NCBI GenBank assembly: GCA_026018925.1
Contig: JAKSZU010000029.1
Coordinates: 7,439,006-7,503,005, forward strand
Origin: Tupaia tana
Lineage: Eukaryota; Chordata; Mammalia; Scandentia; Tupaiidae
DNA length: 64,000 nucleotides
Direction of reading: 5' to 3'
Made by a program: the position numbers and the translations under genes. Positions 22,262-32,025 of the stretch are shown piece by piece; within the stretch, counting starts at the first letter, position 1, and each line of letters opens with the position of its first letter. The notes under the pieces were generated by a model that did no database searches, was not told the origin of the DNA, and saw nothing but the letters and a program-made list of their open reading frames with translations.

Positions 22262-22612
22262 TCTGCTCTGTTCCTCAACTTTTTTGTCATTTTCATATTC
22301 ATTTCCATGGAGTCTCCTGGCTACAGTGAGACAACTGAGGCAGAATTGATAGCTCTTGGTATGGGCAACTCATACAGAGCTAGAAACTGCCTTTCGCATG
22401 ACCTGTTAGGTCTATAAGCCTCTAGGGGTGAGAGTTACTCCTTTTCTTTCCATCTCTCTACCCTTAATTCCACTGAATCTCCTGATCAACATGAATTAGC
22501 CAGGGTGGAATTGATGATTCTTGGCATGGGCACCTGCCGTATAGGACTGAAAGTCCTTCTGGCCTAATCATCCTAGCCTTAAGCTCTTAGAAGTGACAGC
22601 CCTTTCTGTTTT
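22262..22612 (+). repeat. Imperfect tandem repeat, ~170 bp x 2
   Basis: Two units share GAATTGATAGCTCTTGG / GAATTGATGATTCTTGG and GGCATGGGCA-type text, then CTTAGAAGTGACAG-like ends. They follow the possible LTR. Confidence 0.7.
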
Positions 22613-23155
22613 CTATGCTGCTTCATTTATGGCCATCTTTCACACACAGTTCAGAGACTTAAAAGTCACATACAGATCTTAACAATGACTTTTATTAAGT
22701 TCTGTAAAAATTCACAAGTAATTTTGTTTCTTTTTCTTTTCTTTTTTTTTTTTAAATTTAGGTCTCTATGTTCCCCAATGTAATATTTCTACATTAAAGT
22801 AAATTGAAACCCACACAATATATATCTTTTAAATTAGCACTTTAAATGTTAGTACAAGAAATGTAATTAAGTAGTAAAACATTTTCTGAATAGAGATTAT
22901 GATCGCAAGTTCTTCCATTTTTATTCCCAAGAGTAGAAAATAGATTCTATGTACAAAAGTGGAAATACGTTAATTTTAAAATAAAAAAATATTATTATCA
23001 GACCTCAGTCCAAAGAGTAGTTTCAATAACTACATTGAAATTAAATAAGTGTACAATTTACTACTGGAATGTAATCTATTAAATGTATCATTTCCTCTTA
23101 AAATTGCTCAACAGTTAATCAGCAGTATGTCATTTTGCAGCTGTAGAACACTTTT
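22613..23155. other. No feature recognised
   Basis: AT-rich; no supported frame or known repeat. Confidence 0.4.
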
Positions 23156-23159
23156 TTAT

Positions 23160-23410
23160 TTTTTAAAAGGTTTTTGCCAAAAGGAATGTGTACTTGGCAG
23201 AGAGGGACTGTGAGAGAGGAAGTGAGAAATCACCCCCCAAGGGTTTTGGTTATGTTGCAATCCTTTCTCTTCCATTCTCTTCCTGGTATTTTGGGCATGC
23301 ATGCACATGTGCCTAGAGTGAATTTTCAAGCAGCCAGGTCTGGGACTTGAACCATGGCTGGACATGTGAGAATTCAGCACATTAATCACTTCCCTGCATG
23401 TTGGCACCCC
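23160..23410 (-). mobile_element. SINE, diverged family A type
   Basis: AAGGTTTTTGCCAAAAGGAA at the tail, CACCCCCCAAGGG block, head near 23,408 in reverse. Confidence 0.8.
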
Positions 23411-23440
23411 TATATAACTACCATTTTTATTTTTAATTTT

Positions 23441-23683
23441 CTGAGAGATTTTTGCTATTGGGCAGAAAGACAAAGAGAGGCAGAGAGACAGAACACAAGA
23501 AATCAGCCCCACAAGAGAGGATGGCCACGCTGCAATCCCTCCTCCTCTATTCTCCTCTCGGGATCTTGGGCACACATGCACATGCACCTGGTGTGAGTTT
23601 AAGCCACTGGATCATGGACTCATACCATGGTTGACTACATGGGAGACCAGCGACATAGTCATTACGCCAACCGCTGGTCTCGA
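23441..23683 (-). mobile_element. SINE family A
   Basis: TTTTTGCTATTGGGCAG tail; CCTCTCGGGATCTTGGGCA; head CGCTGGTCTC reversed at 23,683. Confidence 0.88.
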
Positions 23684-23711
23684 TAGACATATCTATAGGT
23701 TGAGTGCAGTC

Positions 23712-23932
23712 ACTAGAGCAATAAAGAGAGAGAGATAAACAAAAAGGGAGAATTCATCCTTTCTTGGGGCAAAACCACACTGCTATCCCTGCTTGTTCAT
23801 TCTCCTCTCAAGATTATGGGCACAAAAGCACATACAACCAGCGTGAGTCTCAAGATCCTGTGTCCAGGACTCAAAGCATGGTTGATCATTTGGGAGACCA
23901 GTGCCTAGCCAGTTTGCCACCTATTGGCCCCA
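23712..23932 (-). mobile_element. SINE, diverged family A type
   Basis: GAGAGAGATAAAC start, CTCCTCTCAAGATTATGGGC body, TATTGGCCCC head in reverse. Confidence 0.75.
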
Positions 23933-24246
23933 CAACTTTTTAAGAATATAGATGACCAAATTAAAGTGCTGCAATCTACAGTAACTTTGTTTTAATGAAT
24001 ATCCTTTGTCTTCTTTATATAATTATTGTACTCTGGTTTGTATCTCTAGGTAGTTTCTACACATTTAGGTAAAGCATTTAGCAAGTTTATAAATTTAAAT
24101 TATGAAAAGAGCATAATAATATAATATCTGGAGTGGAAAAATAAAGAAAGAGAGAGATATTAGATCAACACAATTTAACACATCAAGACACTCCAGAAAG
24201 CAGAAATTCCAGCTAGCAGAAACAAAAATATTATGATTGGAATGGA

Positions 24247-26602
24247 GGGAAGAAGATTCCTCATGGCTCCTGCGGTCTAGGTATTTGAAGGCACATGAGA
24301 AATGAAGATTTTCTACTGATAATTCTGTCTCCAGCAAACAAGCTAACGTGGCGGGTAAGGCCAGGCCTTGAGAAGAAGATTTCTCATGGCTCCTGTGATC
24401 TAGGTGTTTTTAGACAGATTTAAGAGCACTGTAGCTAAACATCCAAATACTATTAGGGTTAAAATTTTCCTCAATATCTACTGAATATGCTGCAGCAGCG
24501 ATCACAGCAGAACAGCAAAGAGATTCTAGATCACCTCTGTCTGCTTGCTCCTGAAAATTCAGACTGAACTTCAAAAATTTGAAAGAAACACACCATCCAT
24601 CAGATGACAAGAAATCACTGCCGGATCACAGGAAATATGGGAAAGCAAGAAAATACCTCTCCTCCAAGGGAAAAGAGTAACTCTTCTTCATCCACAAGCA
24701 GTTCAGTGAAAATCATGGAAATGGCTGATAAGGAATTTAGAGCATTCATAATGTTGAAGCTAACAGAGATGGAAGAGAAGACAGACAATGAACTGCTAAA
24801 GAAAAAAAGAAAGAAGTTGACGAGTTCCAGGAGATGAGAAAATTCTTGCAAGATCTAAAAGAAGAATTACACACTTTACAAAAGACTCAAACAGAACTGT
24901 TAGAGATGAATTCTATAATACAGAAAGTCAAAAACTCCCTTGAAAGTAGTAAAAGCAGACTAGATCATTCAGAAAATGGAATATCAGACATAGAAGAGAA
25001 AATGGCTGGCCTAGAAAAATCCACCACGAATACTGAGAAAATGGCCCAAAAATTTGAGAATAATATACGAGAAGTACTAGATACCATCAAACGTCCAAAC
25101 ATCTGGATAATTGGCATTCCAGAAGGTGAAGAGACCCATAAGGGCATTGATAATCTATTCCAAGAAATCCTGCAAGAAAACTCTCCAAACCTAGAGAGGC
25201 ATTCAAAGATCCAGTCCCAAGAAATACAAAGGACCCCAAATAGAATCAACCCAAGAAGGCCTTCTCCAAGACACATTATAGCCAGGTTGACCAAAACCAA
25301 AGACAATGACAAGATACTAATATTGGCAAGAGAAAAACATCAAGTTACCTACAAAGGACATCCCATCAGGCTAACGGCAGATCTCTCATGGGAAACAATG
25401 TGAGTGAAGAAAGAATGGGAAAATATATTCATAGTTTTAAGAGAGAAGCAATTTCAGCCAAGAATACTGTACCCGGCAAGATTATCTTTCATGTGGGAAG
25501 AAATGACAAGAACATTCTCAGATAAACAAAACCTGAAAGAATTTACCAGTACCAGAGCAGATCTCCAAGAAGTTCTTGAGGATGTACTATATCAGGAAAA
25601 TTAAATACAGACACACGGAAATAAGAGTTCAAAAACTAAGAAAGTGGCCAACTTAATCATAGGGACAAGTCTGGATTTGAATATTATATCCCAGAATTGA
25701 ACCAGAACAGAAGATAAAAAAGTACATGAGACTGATAGGTTCATGCACCTACCATTTGAACAGAATCCTAACCTGTTTCCTGGCTTTAAGCAAAGTTCCT
25801 CAGCATTTCTTTTATTTAAGTTAAAACTGGTTTTCTTAATAGTAACGAGTGAACTCACCATTGAAAGTAGTTAGATTATGTAAGAAATTGTGTGATCAAT
25901 ACAATGTGGGTGGGAAAGTAATGGAAGACAATTGTAGACACAAGAGAAGAGGGTGGAAAAGGACAGAGGGTCAGAAAGAGGGGTAAAAATAATTCTAGGA
26001 ACTAGAAATAGAAAATTTTTATAATATGCATGATTAAGTCACTGCAGTATATTCTGGATGGGAAATCACATTTTGTATGTTGTGATGCTGCTTAGGGTAA
26101 GAATGTAAATTAAGTTACAAAAAAAAGTTTCAGGAAAAAAAATATCTATTCCATGACTGCAGTAAGATATATAGCCCCAGCTTGGTGCTACTTTATAAGA
26201 TGCCTAAAGTTAGACTCGTGTTCATAGAAATGTATATATCAGCTGTGAAAATTTGCTATGAAAATATTCAGATTACTTAAGGTCTTTAGTAATTCAGTAA
26301 AATGTGGGGGGAAAACAGTATAGAAAGCAAACATTGATACCAGAGACAGGGTGGGAGGAGAGTGGGAGACGGCAGAGGGTAAGAGATAGGGAATCAAGGA
26401 TGGGGGGGGGAAGCAAAACATACAGAAAACAAGAAATGGAAAATTATTTCCTGACAATAACATGTTTGTTGATGTGCTTGATTGAGACAATATACAGTAT
26501 ACTCTGGATGGAAAAATCTCATTTTGTATGCTGAAATGATGTACAGTGAATGAATGCAAATAAAGAAATTTAATTTAAAAAAAGGATTGGAAAAAAAAAA
26601 AG
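24247..26602 (+). mobile_element. HAL1 element 2
   Basis: A 2.36-kb half-L1. Two 5' units are spaced 123 bp apart (AGAAGATTCCTCATGGCTCC at 24,251, AGAAGATTTCTCATGGCTCC at 24,374). ORF1 lies at 24,604-25,604. ORF2-start remnant GTGGCCAACTTAATCATAGG near 25,645; two 3' modules; A-rich end. Target duplication GATTGGAATGGA at 24,235-24,246 and 26,603-26,614. Confidence 0.92.
24604..25604 (+). pseudogene. HAL1 ORF1 (element 2), frameshift and stop
   Basis: L1 ORF1p homologue. MTRNHCRITGNMGKQENTSP opens the frame. A frameshift in the A-run near 24,805-24,835 moves it to MRKFLQDLKEELHTLQKTQT. A TGA at 25,401-25,403 replaces the Arg codon of ETMRARxEW. The rest (WENIFIVLREKQFQPRILYP, LEDVLYQEN) is open to 25,604. 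Confidence 0.9.
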
Positions 26603-26614
26603 GATTGGAATGGA

Positions 26615-26880
26615 AGATCAGCAGATGGCATAATGGTTATGTCACCCGACTCCCAGAAAGTCAACCATGGTTTGAGTCCCTGACCCAGTGTCTTAAACCT
26701 CAAACCAGGAGCATGTGCATTTATGTCCAAGATTTTTAGAGGAGTAGGGAAGAGATGGAATTGCAAATATGTTTCTTTCCCCTAAGGAGTGATTACTCAC
26801 TTTCTGTCTCTCTGTCTCTCCCTGTCTCTCTCAGTATCTCCTCTGAGTGCATATGCTGTATAGGAAAAAGTCCATCTTAC
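26615..26880 (+). mobile_element. SINE family A, diverged
   Basis: AGATCAGCAGATGGCATAAT head and TAGAGGAGTAGGGAAGAG body. It sits right at the 3' end of HAL1 element 2. Confidence 0.8.
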
Positions 26881-27351
26881 AAAAACAGATTAGACTGAAT
26901 ATAAATATGAGATATTAAAACCATGCAGAGAACCAGTGTAATCACTATTTCTTTTTTTAACAGCATCAATAAACTTACTGAACATTATATAGATCTTAAA
27001 AAAGAGAGAAGATACTCATCAATAAATCATTAGTGGAAATAAAGACATTATTTTTGACTAAAGAAAAGTAAAAATCTAGGAAAACACAATGAACAATAAT
27101 TATAAAAATTTAGCAATAAATCAATACACATAATGTAAAAATGCCCATTTATCTAAGATACCATTCATAGTTGCAGGTTTAATACCTGCTTAACATTGAT
27201 TTATTCAATTACTGTTTTAAAAAATGATTTTAAAAACTCAGTGATTTTCAGTTATTTTATAACATGAGGATATAAAATCAGAGTACATTTTTGGTTCAAA
27301 ATTCTAAAATTGTGATACACGCTTAAGAGATGAAACCTTAGAATGCCTGTT
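26881..27351. other. No feature recognised
   Basis: AT-rich sequence downstream of the V2R last exon; probably its 3' flank. Confidence 0.4.
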
Positions 27352-28259
27352 TTATTTGGAATCCCTTCTGGTTTTGAAAGCTTTCCAGGAATTGTCATCA
27401 GGCCTTATCAGAATAATGTAGCCCTTGGGCACAAAGATGCTGCCTAGGATTTCTTCACTGGAGGCCAAGATGGAGAACACCTCCACAGCCACCATGAATT
27501 TCCCCTTGGTGCTGTGATAGACAGGGACAAATGTGACCCAGACACTGCAGAACACCAGCATGCTGAATGTGAGGAACTTGGCTTCATTGAATGTGTCAGG
27601 CAGGTTTCTGGCCAGGAAAGCCACAGTGAAACACCCCAGAGCTAAGAAACCCAGGTAGCCCAGGACGCAGTAGAAGGCAGTGACTGAGCCCTTGTTGCAC
27701 ACAATGAGAAGGTTTCTAGGCTCAGAGTGTGAGTCTATGTCAATGAAAGGGGGAGAGATTCCCAACCAGATTCCACAGATAATCATTTGGGTCAAGGAGC
27801 AAATGGGAATGACAGAGTTAGAAGTCCCTGAGAGCAGCAAGCACCTTATTGTCTTTCCGGGTTTCATGGCATTGAATGCCAGAATCACAGTCATAGTTTT
27901 GGTCAGAACAGTGGAAACAACTACAGTAAACACAAGGCCAAATGTGATTTGTTGGAGGACACAGGTGACTGTGTTAGGATGGCCAATGAAGAGAAAGGAG
28001 CAGAGGAAGCTTGGCAGAAGAGAGATGAGCAGAATAAAGCTGAGAGTCTGGTTGTTGACTTTGACAATAGGAGTGTCTCGGTGCTTCACAAAGACTCCCA
28101 AAATTAAGACTGTGAGGAAAAAGAAGCACAGTGCCAGGCAGACCATGGCTGTTCCTAAAGTATCCTCAAAAGCCAGGAATGCCACAGGCTTGGGAAGGCA
28201 GTGAGTTTTTTCACTGTTTGGATACTCCTGAGCTGGGCACTGGATACACTGCTTTGCAT
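27352..28259 (-). pseudogene. Vmn2r: V2R pseudogene, exon 6 (seven-transmembrane domain, frame still open)
   Basis: The final exon encodes the end of the cysteine-rich domain (CIQCPAQEYPNSEKTHCLPK) and the full seven-helix domain. V2R signatures include FVKHRDTPIVKVNNQTLSF, LLFIGHP-type text (FLFIGHPNTVTCVLQQITFG), GIWLGISPPFID, CNKGSVTAFYCVLGYLGFLA, LPDTFNEAKFLTFSMLVFCS and VPVYHSTKGKFMVAVEVFSI. The frame is uninterrupted to the TAA/TAG-type stop after RRDSK at 27,352. One unusual residue: the PKCY motif after helix 7 reads PKGY. The two bases before the expected exon start (28,260-28,261) read AA rather than AG on the minus strand, so the normal acceptor seems lost. It cannot be translated as a receptor because exons 2, 3 and 5 are broken. 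Confidence 0.95.
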
Positions 28260-29184
28260 TTGGTGAAAAAATAAAAGTCCATCAATTTAATTTCACTAAT
28301 TGTCATATTGTAGCTAATGGTTACTTTTGTGTAATTTTGCACAGATTATGCCCCTGAGGTAATACCAAGATACACCAAATTAAGAGCCATTGTCCATGTC
28401 ACTGGAAGAATTCTTTCTGCTGCACATAACACCAAAGTGATTAGAATCTGGGCCTTAAGCACATGAGGATCTTTGCTGATCCATTTTGTGACTCTCAATG
28501 ATGTTACCGAGAATGAGAATTTATTCCAGGTCTCTTCTCTACTCTCTCCTGAGTTTTCTCTTTGATAAACCTTATATTTCCATGGCTTATTCTTCATCAC
28601 AATAGTAATGAATAGTTTTCTTATTTATATTTAGACAAAAATCACTTTAGCTTGTTCTCCTGGAATATCTTAACTTTTCCTCTAACCTAACTTGTATTGA
28701 TTTTTTTTTGTATATAATATGTAACTTTGTGTACAGTCTTTTGTCATTGTACATTTTGATTTTTGTGTAAATATTAAAAACACGTATATAAATATTGAAA
28801 ACAGTGTAAATATAAAACATTTGAATCTTGAATGGAATTGTTCATATATATCAATTTTTTGAGAAATTTGTATTTTAACTATGTAATAGAAGAATGGGGT
28901 ATTATTTTTGAAGTAACCATTTATATTCATCTGAAGGGATGGTTTGTTAATTTCTCTATGTAGCTAGTAATATTTTTGCCTTTATACATTATAATATCTC
29001 TGTAGCAACTACTAACTTCTATTATTATGTACCAGGAAAACCTTCACAGAGCTTATGTAAATTAACAGCATGTCCATGTTTTAATTATTATTTTCTTTTT
29101 TACAAAAATACTTAGGATTGTTCTTCATTTCTCAAGTTTTTATTAATTTATTTACTTATTTTTGGTAATACTGAGGCAATAGCA
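28260..29184. other. V2R intron 5, no known repeat
   Basis: AT-rich; no exon or repeat recognised between exon 6 and the MITE at 29,185. Confidence 0.5.
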
Positions 29185-29263
29185 TTGGGTCGTCAGAAAA
29201 GTCATGTCGCATTTTTGCATAAAAATAAATGAAAATTACATCATGACTTTTCCAGAAACCCAA
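29185..29263. mobile_element. Mariner-like MITE, copy 1
   Basis: A 79-bp near-palindrome. The left end TTGGGTCGTCAGAAAAGTCA matches the reverse complement of the right end (TGACTTTTCCAGAAACCCAA) with few differences. A TA follows it, as expected for Tc1/mariner insertion. There is no transposase. Similar in size and layout to MADE1, but different in sequence. Confidence 0.85.
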
Positions 29264-29288
29264 TATATTCTCAATGAATTAGAGTGGA

Positions 29289-29440
29289 GGCCAGCAGGTG
29301 GTATGATGGTGAAGATGAGAGACTCCCACATGGCTGGCAGCATTTTGAGTCTTAAACCTGGAGACTTGCTTCCTCGCTTTCTTTCTCTTACTCTTCCTAC
29401 TCTGGTTTGTGTACATGTTTTTTCTTACACTACCTACTCC
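29289..29440 (+). mobile_element. SINE family B
   Basis: GGCCAGCAGGTGGTATGATG head, CTTGCTTCCTCGCTTTC body. Confidence 0.8.
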
Positions 29441-29566
29441 TAATTCTAGAGTCATCAGATACTCCTGGCTTCTGCCTCAGAGCCAAGTTTGGTACCCACA
29501 GACACATGAATGTCTTCTTAAAGATCATAAACTATTTATTACTTTGTTTTTACTTTTTATTTTTTT

Positions 29567-29756
29567 ACGAATTTATTTAATTTTATTCACTAATATTTTT
29601 AAAACTTGTAGGGCATGTGTGCTTTTCAGATAGAGAAAAAGACAGAGACAGAGAGAGAAGGAAAGTGAGAAAATGAGCCCCCAGATCTAGGACTTGTACC
29701 ACAGTTGGTCATGTGGGAATTCATCATCTAAATAAACATGCCATTTGCTGACTCCT
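29567..29756 (-). mobile_element. SINE family B
   Basis: ATTTATTTAATTTTATTCAC tail, GAGAGAGAAGGAAAGTGAG, head TTTGCTGACTCC in reverse. Confidence 0.8.
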
Positions 29757-29768
29757 ATTGCCAGAGGA

Positions 29769-29984
29769 CACATGCATTAACTAGAGAGAGACACAGAGAG
29801 AGTAACACCACCTTCATAAAATGGTCATGACGCAATACCTTCTGCACCATTTTATTTTTCTTATCAGAATTTTGGACAACACACAAACTCTGTGTGTTTT
29901 CCAAATCATCTGATTAGGGACTCAAGCCACAATTTAGGTCATGTGGGATTCAGCCACCTTAACTATCAGGCCATGGGCTAGCCC
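29769..29984 (-). mobile_element. SINE, diverged family A type
   Basis: GAGAGAGACACAGAGAG, GCCATGGGCTAGCCC head in reverse. Confidence 0.7.
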
Positions 29985-30820
29985 TGTACTTCTATTTTTA
30001 TGTCTTGTTTTGCATACTTATTTTGTTTTGCAATTCCTTCATAAAAGATAAATAACATTTTTTCTTGGCATATTCTTACCTGAACATATACTTACTTTTA
30101 CCAGCAATGAAATTAAAATGTTTTCTACTGTTAAAATGTCAGCAATGACATAATGCTTATGGAAGAATTCAAATCATATTTTCCTTATATATCAGAAAAA
30201 CGGAAGCATGATTTTTTATAACTTTCCATATTTCATATTTGATAATACAGTATTTTATTATGGTAATTGCTTGATTTTATATTTTGTATGAGAACATATT
30301 TTGATATGCCCAATTGTGAAATTTATTAGGATGTTGAGTACTCAATTTGTAAATGATGATTCTTTTTCTTCCTGAAATAAATTTTAAAGTGTGGTATTCT
30401 GATATTAGTCAATTCTTTGTACTTAATTGCACAGGTGTTTGAGTATGGCTGAAAAAGTTGTAAACTATTTTAAAAATAGTTTATCTTGAATTCCTTTCTG
30501 CTTATCATCTGGGTCTCAAAGTCAGATTCAAACTTTAAGGCATACCTGTGGAGGTATCCTTGGTAATTACACATTCTTCTATTCATGACTAGTGTGGTCC
30601 AGTATGAAATCCAAAATTGACAGTGTCTTACTCAGCACCTTACTTCAAGAGTGTTCATTGGAAATGATTTCACAGTTTACCCTAATAGAATGAGCATGGG
30701 CAGGATACAGCTTACATAAAATAGGGTAGGAGATTATTTAGAAAATAAATATAGGAAAACAATAATTGCATGAATTAAGACCTGTGGTGCTATATGTTTC
30801 ATTTATTAATTTATTTTTAA
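29985..30820. other. Intron 5, no feature
   Basis: AT-rich, nothing recognised. Confidence 0.4.
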
Positions 30821-30823
30821 AGG

Positions 30824-31050
30824 ATATTTTTGCTATAAAGCACATGTGCTCATCAGAGAGACAGAAAGACAAAAAGTAAGTGAGAAATCATCCTTCAGGG
30901 GTATGGCCATGCCACAGACTCTTCTTTTTTCAGGATTTTCAGCATGCATGTACATGCACCTGGTGTTACTTTCAAGTTTCTGGGCTGGGAATTGAACTGA
31001 GGTTGGCCACATGGCACAATGCCTTAACCACCATGCTACCTGCTGGTCCC
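30824..31050 (-). mobile_element. SINE, family A type
   Basis: TTTGCTATAAAGCACATGTG, ACCATGCTACCTGCTGGTCC in reverse. It ends about 80 bp before V2R exon 5. Confidence 0.85.
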
Positions 31051-31130
31051 TATTTTTTTTTTTTTTTAGGAACAGTTTCATTTTTATTGAGCAACAGTAG
31101 GGACTGATAATGTAGTTACATATTTCATAC

Positions 31131-31254
31131 TTGTTTGATTTGAAATAGCTGACTCCGGGCAAGAAGCACAAATAAAGCAGCAAACAGGTCTTCCTTCTTG
31201 GGGAATTTTTTAGAATCCAGGAACACAGTTGTGACTACACACAGATTCAGAAGT
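31131..31254 (-). pseudogene. Vmn2r: V2R pseudogene, exon 5 (cysteine-rich domain, in-frame stop)
   Basis: A 124-nt exon encoding most of the cysteine-rich linker between the flytrap and membrane domains of class C receptors. The acceptor CTACTCAG precedes 31,254; the donor is ACAA|GTATG at 31,130. The reading is SESVCSHNCVPGF, stop, KIPQEGRPVCCFICASCPES, AISNQT. The Cys spacing (CSxxC, CCFxCxxC) matches the V2R exon 5 pattern. The stop (TAA, 31,210-31,212) replaces the residue between PGF and KIPQ, where the family usually has Arg or a similar residue. Exon length and phase (one base left over) are as expected for V2R. A SINE lies about 80 bp downstream in the intron. Confidence 0.92.
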
Positions 31255-31404
31255 CTGAGTAGAAAAGAGAATCATTAGTCATAATCATGTATGTTATGAG
31301 TTAGTTTGACCACATGTAACTATTCCTTTTCACTTCAGAGAAAACTGAAATAGTTCATTACTGTTTTTATCTGTTAGATATAACTTAGGGTTCTATTAAT
31401 TTAT

Positions 31405-31650
31405 TTAGACAGAAATTTTGGCTATAGGGTGCATGCACTTGCCAGAGAGAGAGGGAAAGACAGAGAAAAAGAAAAATCACCCTCTGGGGAAATTGCTACA
31501 CTACAGTCCGCTGTCCATTCTTCTCTCAGAATTTTTGGCTCCATGCACGTTTCCCTGACATGATTCAGGCTTCTGATTTGGGGATTTGAACTGCAGTCAG
31601 TCATGTGGGAATCCAGAGCTTTAACCACTATACAACCTGTTAGCTCCCCC
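31405..31650 (-). mobile_element. SINE, family A type
   Basis: TTTGGCTATAGGGTGCATGC, CACCCTCTGGGGAAATTG, CCTGTTAGCTCCCCC head in reverse. Confidence 0.82.
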
Positions 31651-31711
31651 CCCTTACCTAGTCTTCTAATTAAGAACTAGTATACTTAGCTTTATTCTTT
31701 ATATATTATTA

Positions 31712-31898
31712 TATCTTAATTTTTAAAAATATTTTAATTTAATTTTATTTATTATTTCTTTATAATTTAACCATAAAGAGACAGAGAGAGAGAGGGAAAA
31801 AGTAAAAGTGAGAAAAACAGTCATTGTTTTGGGGACTCAAACAGCAATTTACATGTGGGAGTCCAGTGTTTTAATCACCTCACCACCTGCGGGTCCCC
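31712..31898 (-). mobile_element. SINE family B
   Basis: TTTTAATTTAATTTTATTTA tail and CACCACCTGCGGGTCCCC head in reverse. Confidence 0.85.
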
Positions 31899-32025
31899 TT
31901 CATGTATTATTTATGAAATAGTTCCAAGGTTCCTGATTACTTTATCTCATACATTACTAAAAGTATCCCTGGTGTCATTTTATCCTCTTATGCAATTACT
32001 TTATCTAAAACCATTTAAATGTAGG

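Noticed and set aside
27680-28204. A 174-residue plus-strand open frame opposite V2R exon 6
   Set aside because: It is the antisense of a conserved receptor exon, has no family resemblance, and its openness follows from the codon bias of the real frame.
31050-31260. A processed mRNA 3' end suggested by AATAAA followed by an A-run in reverse
   Set aside because: The sequence is V2R exon 5 plus a short intron stretch, and the A-run belongs to the neighbouring SINE.
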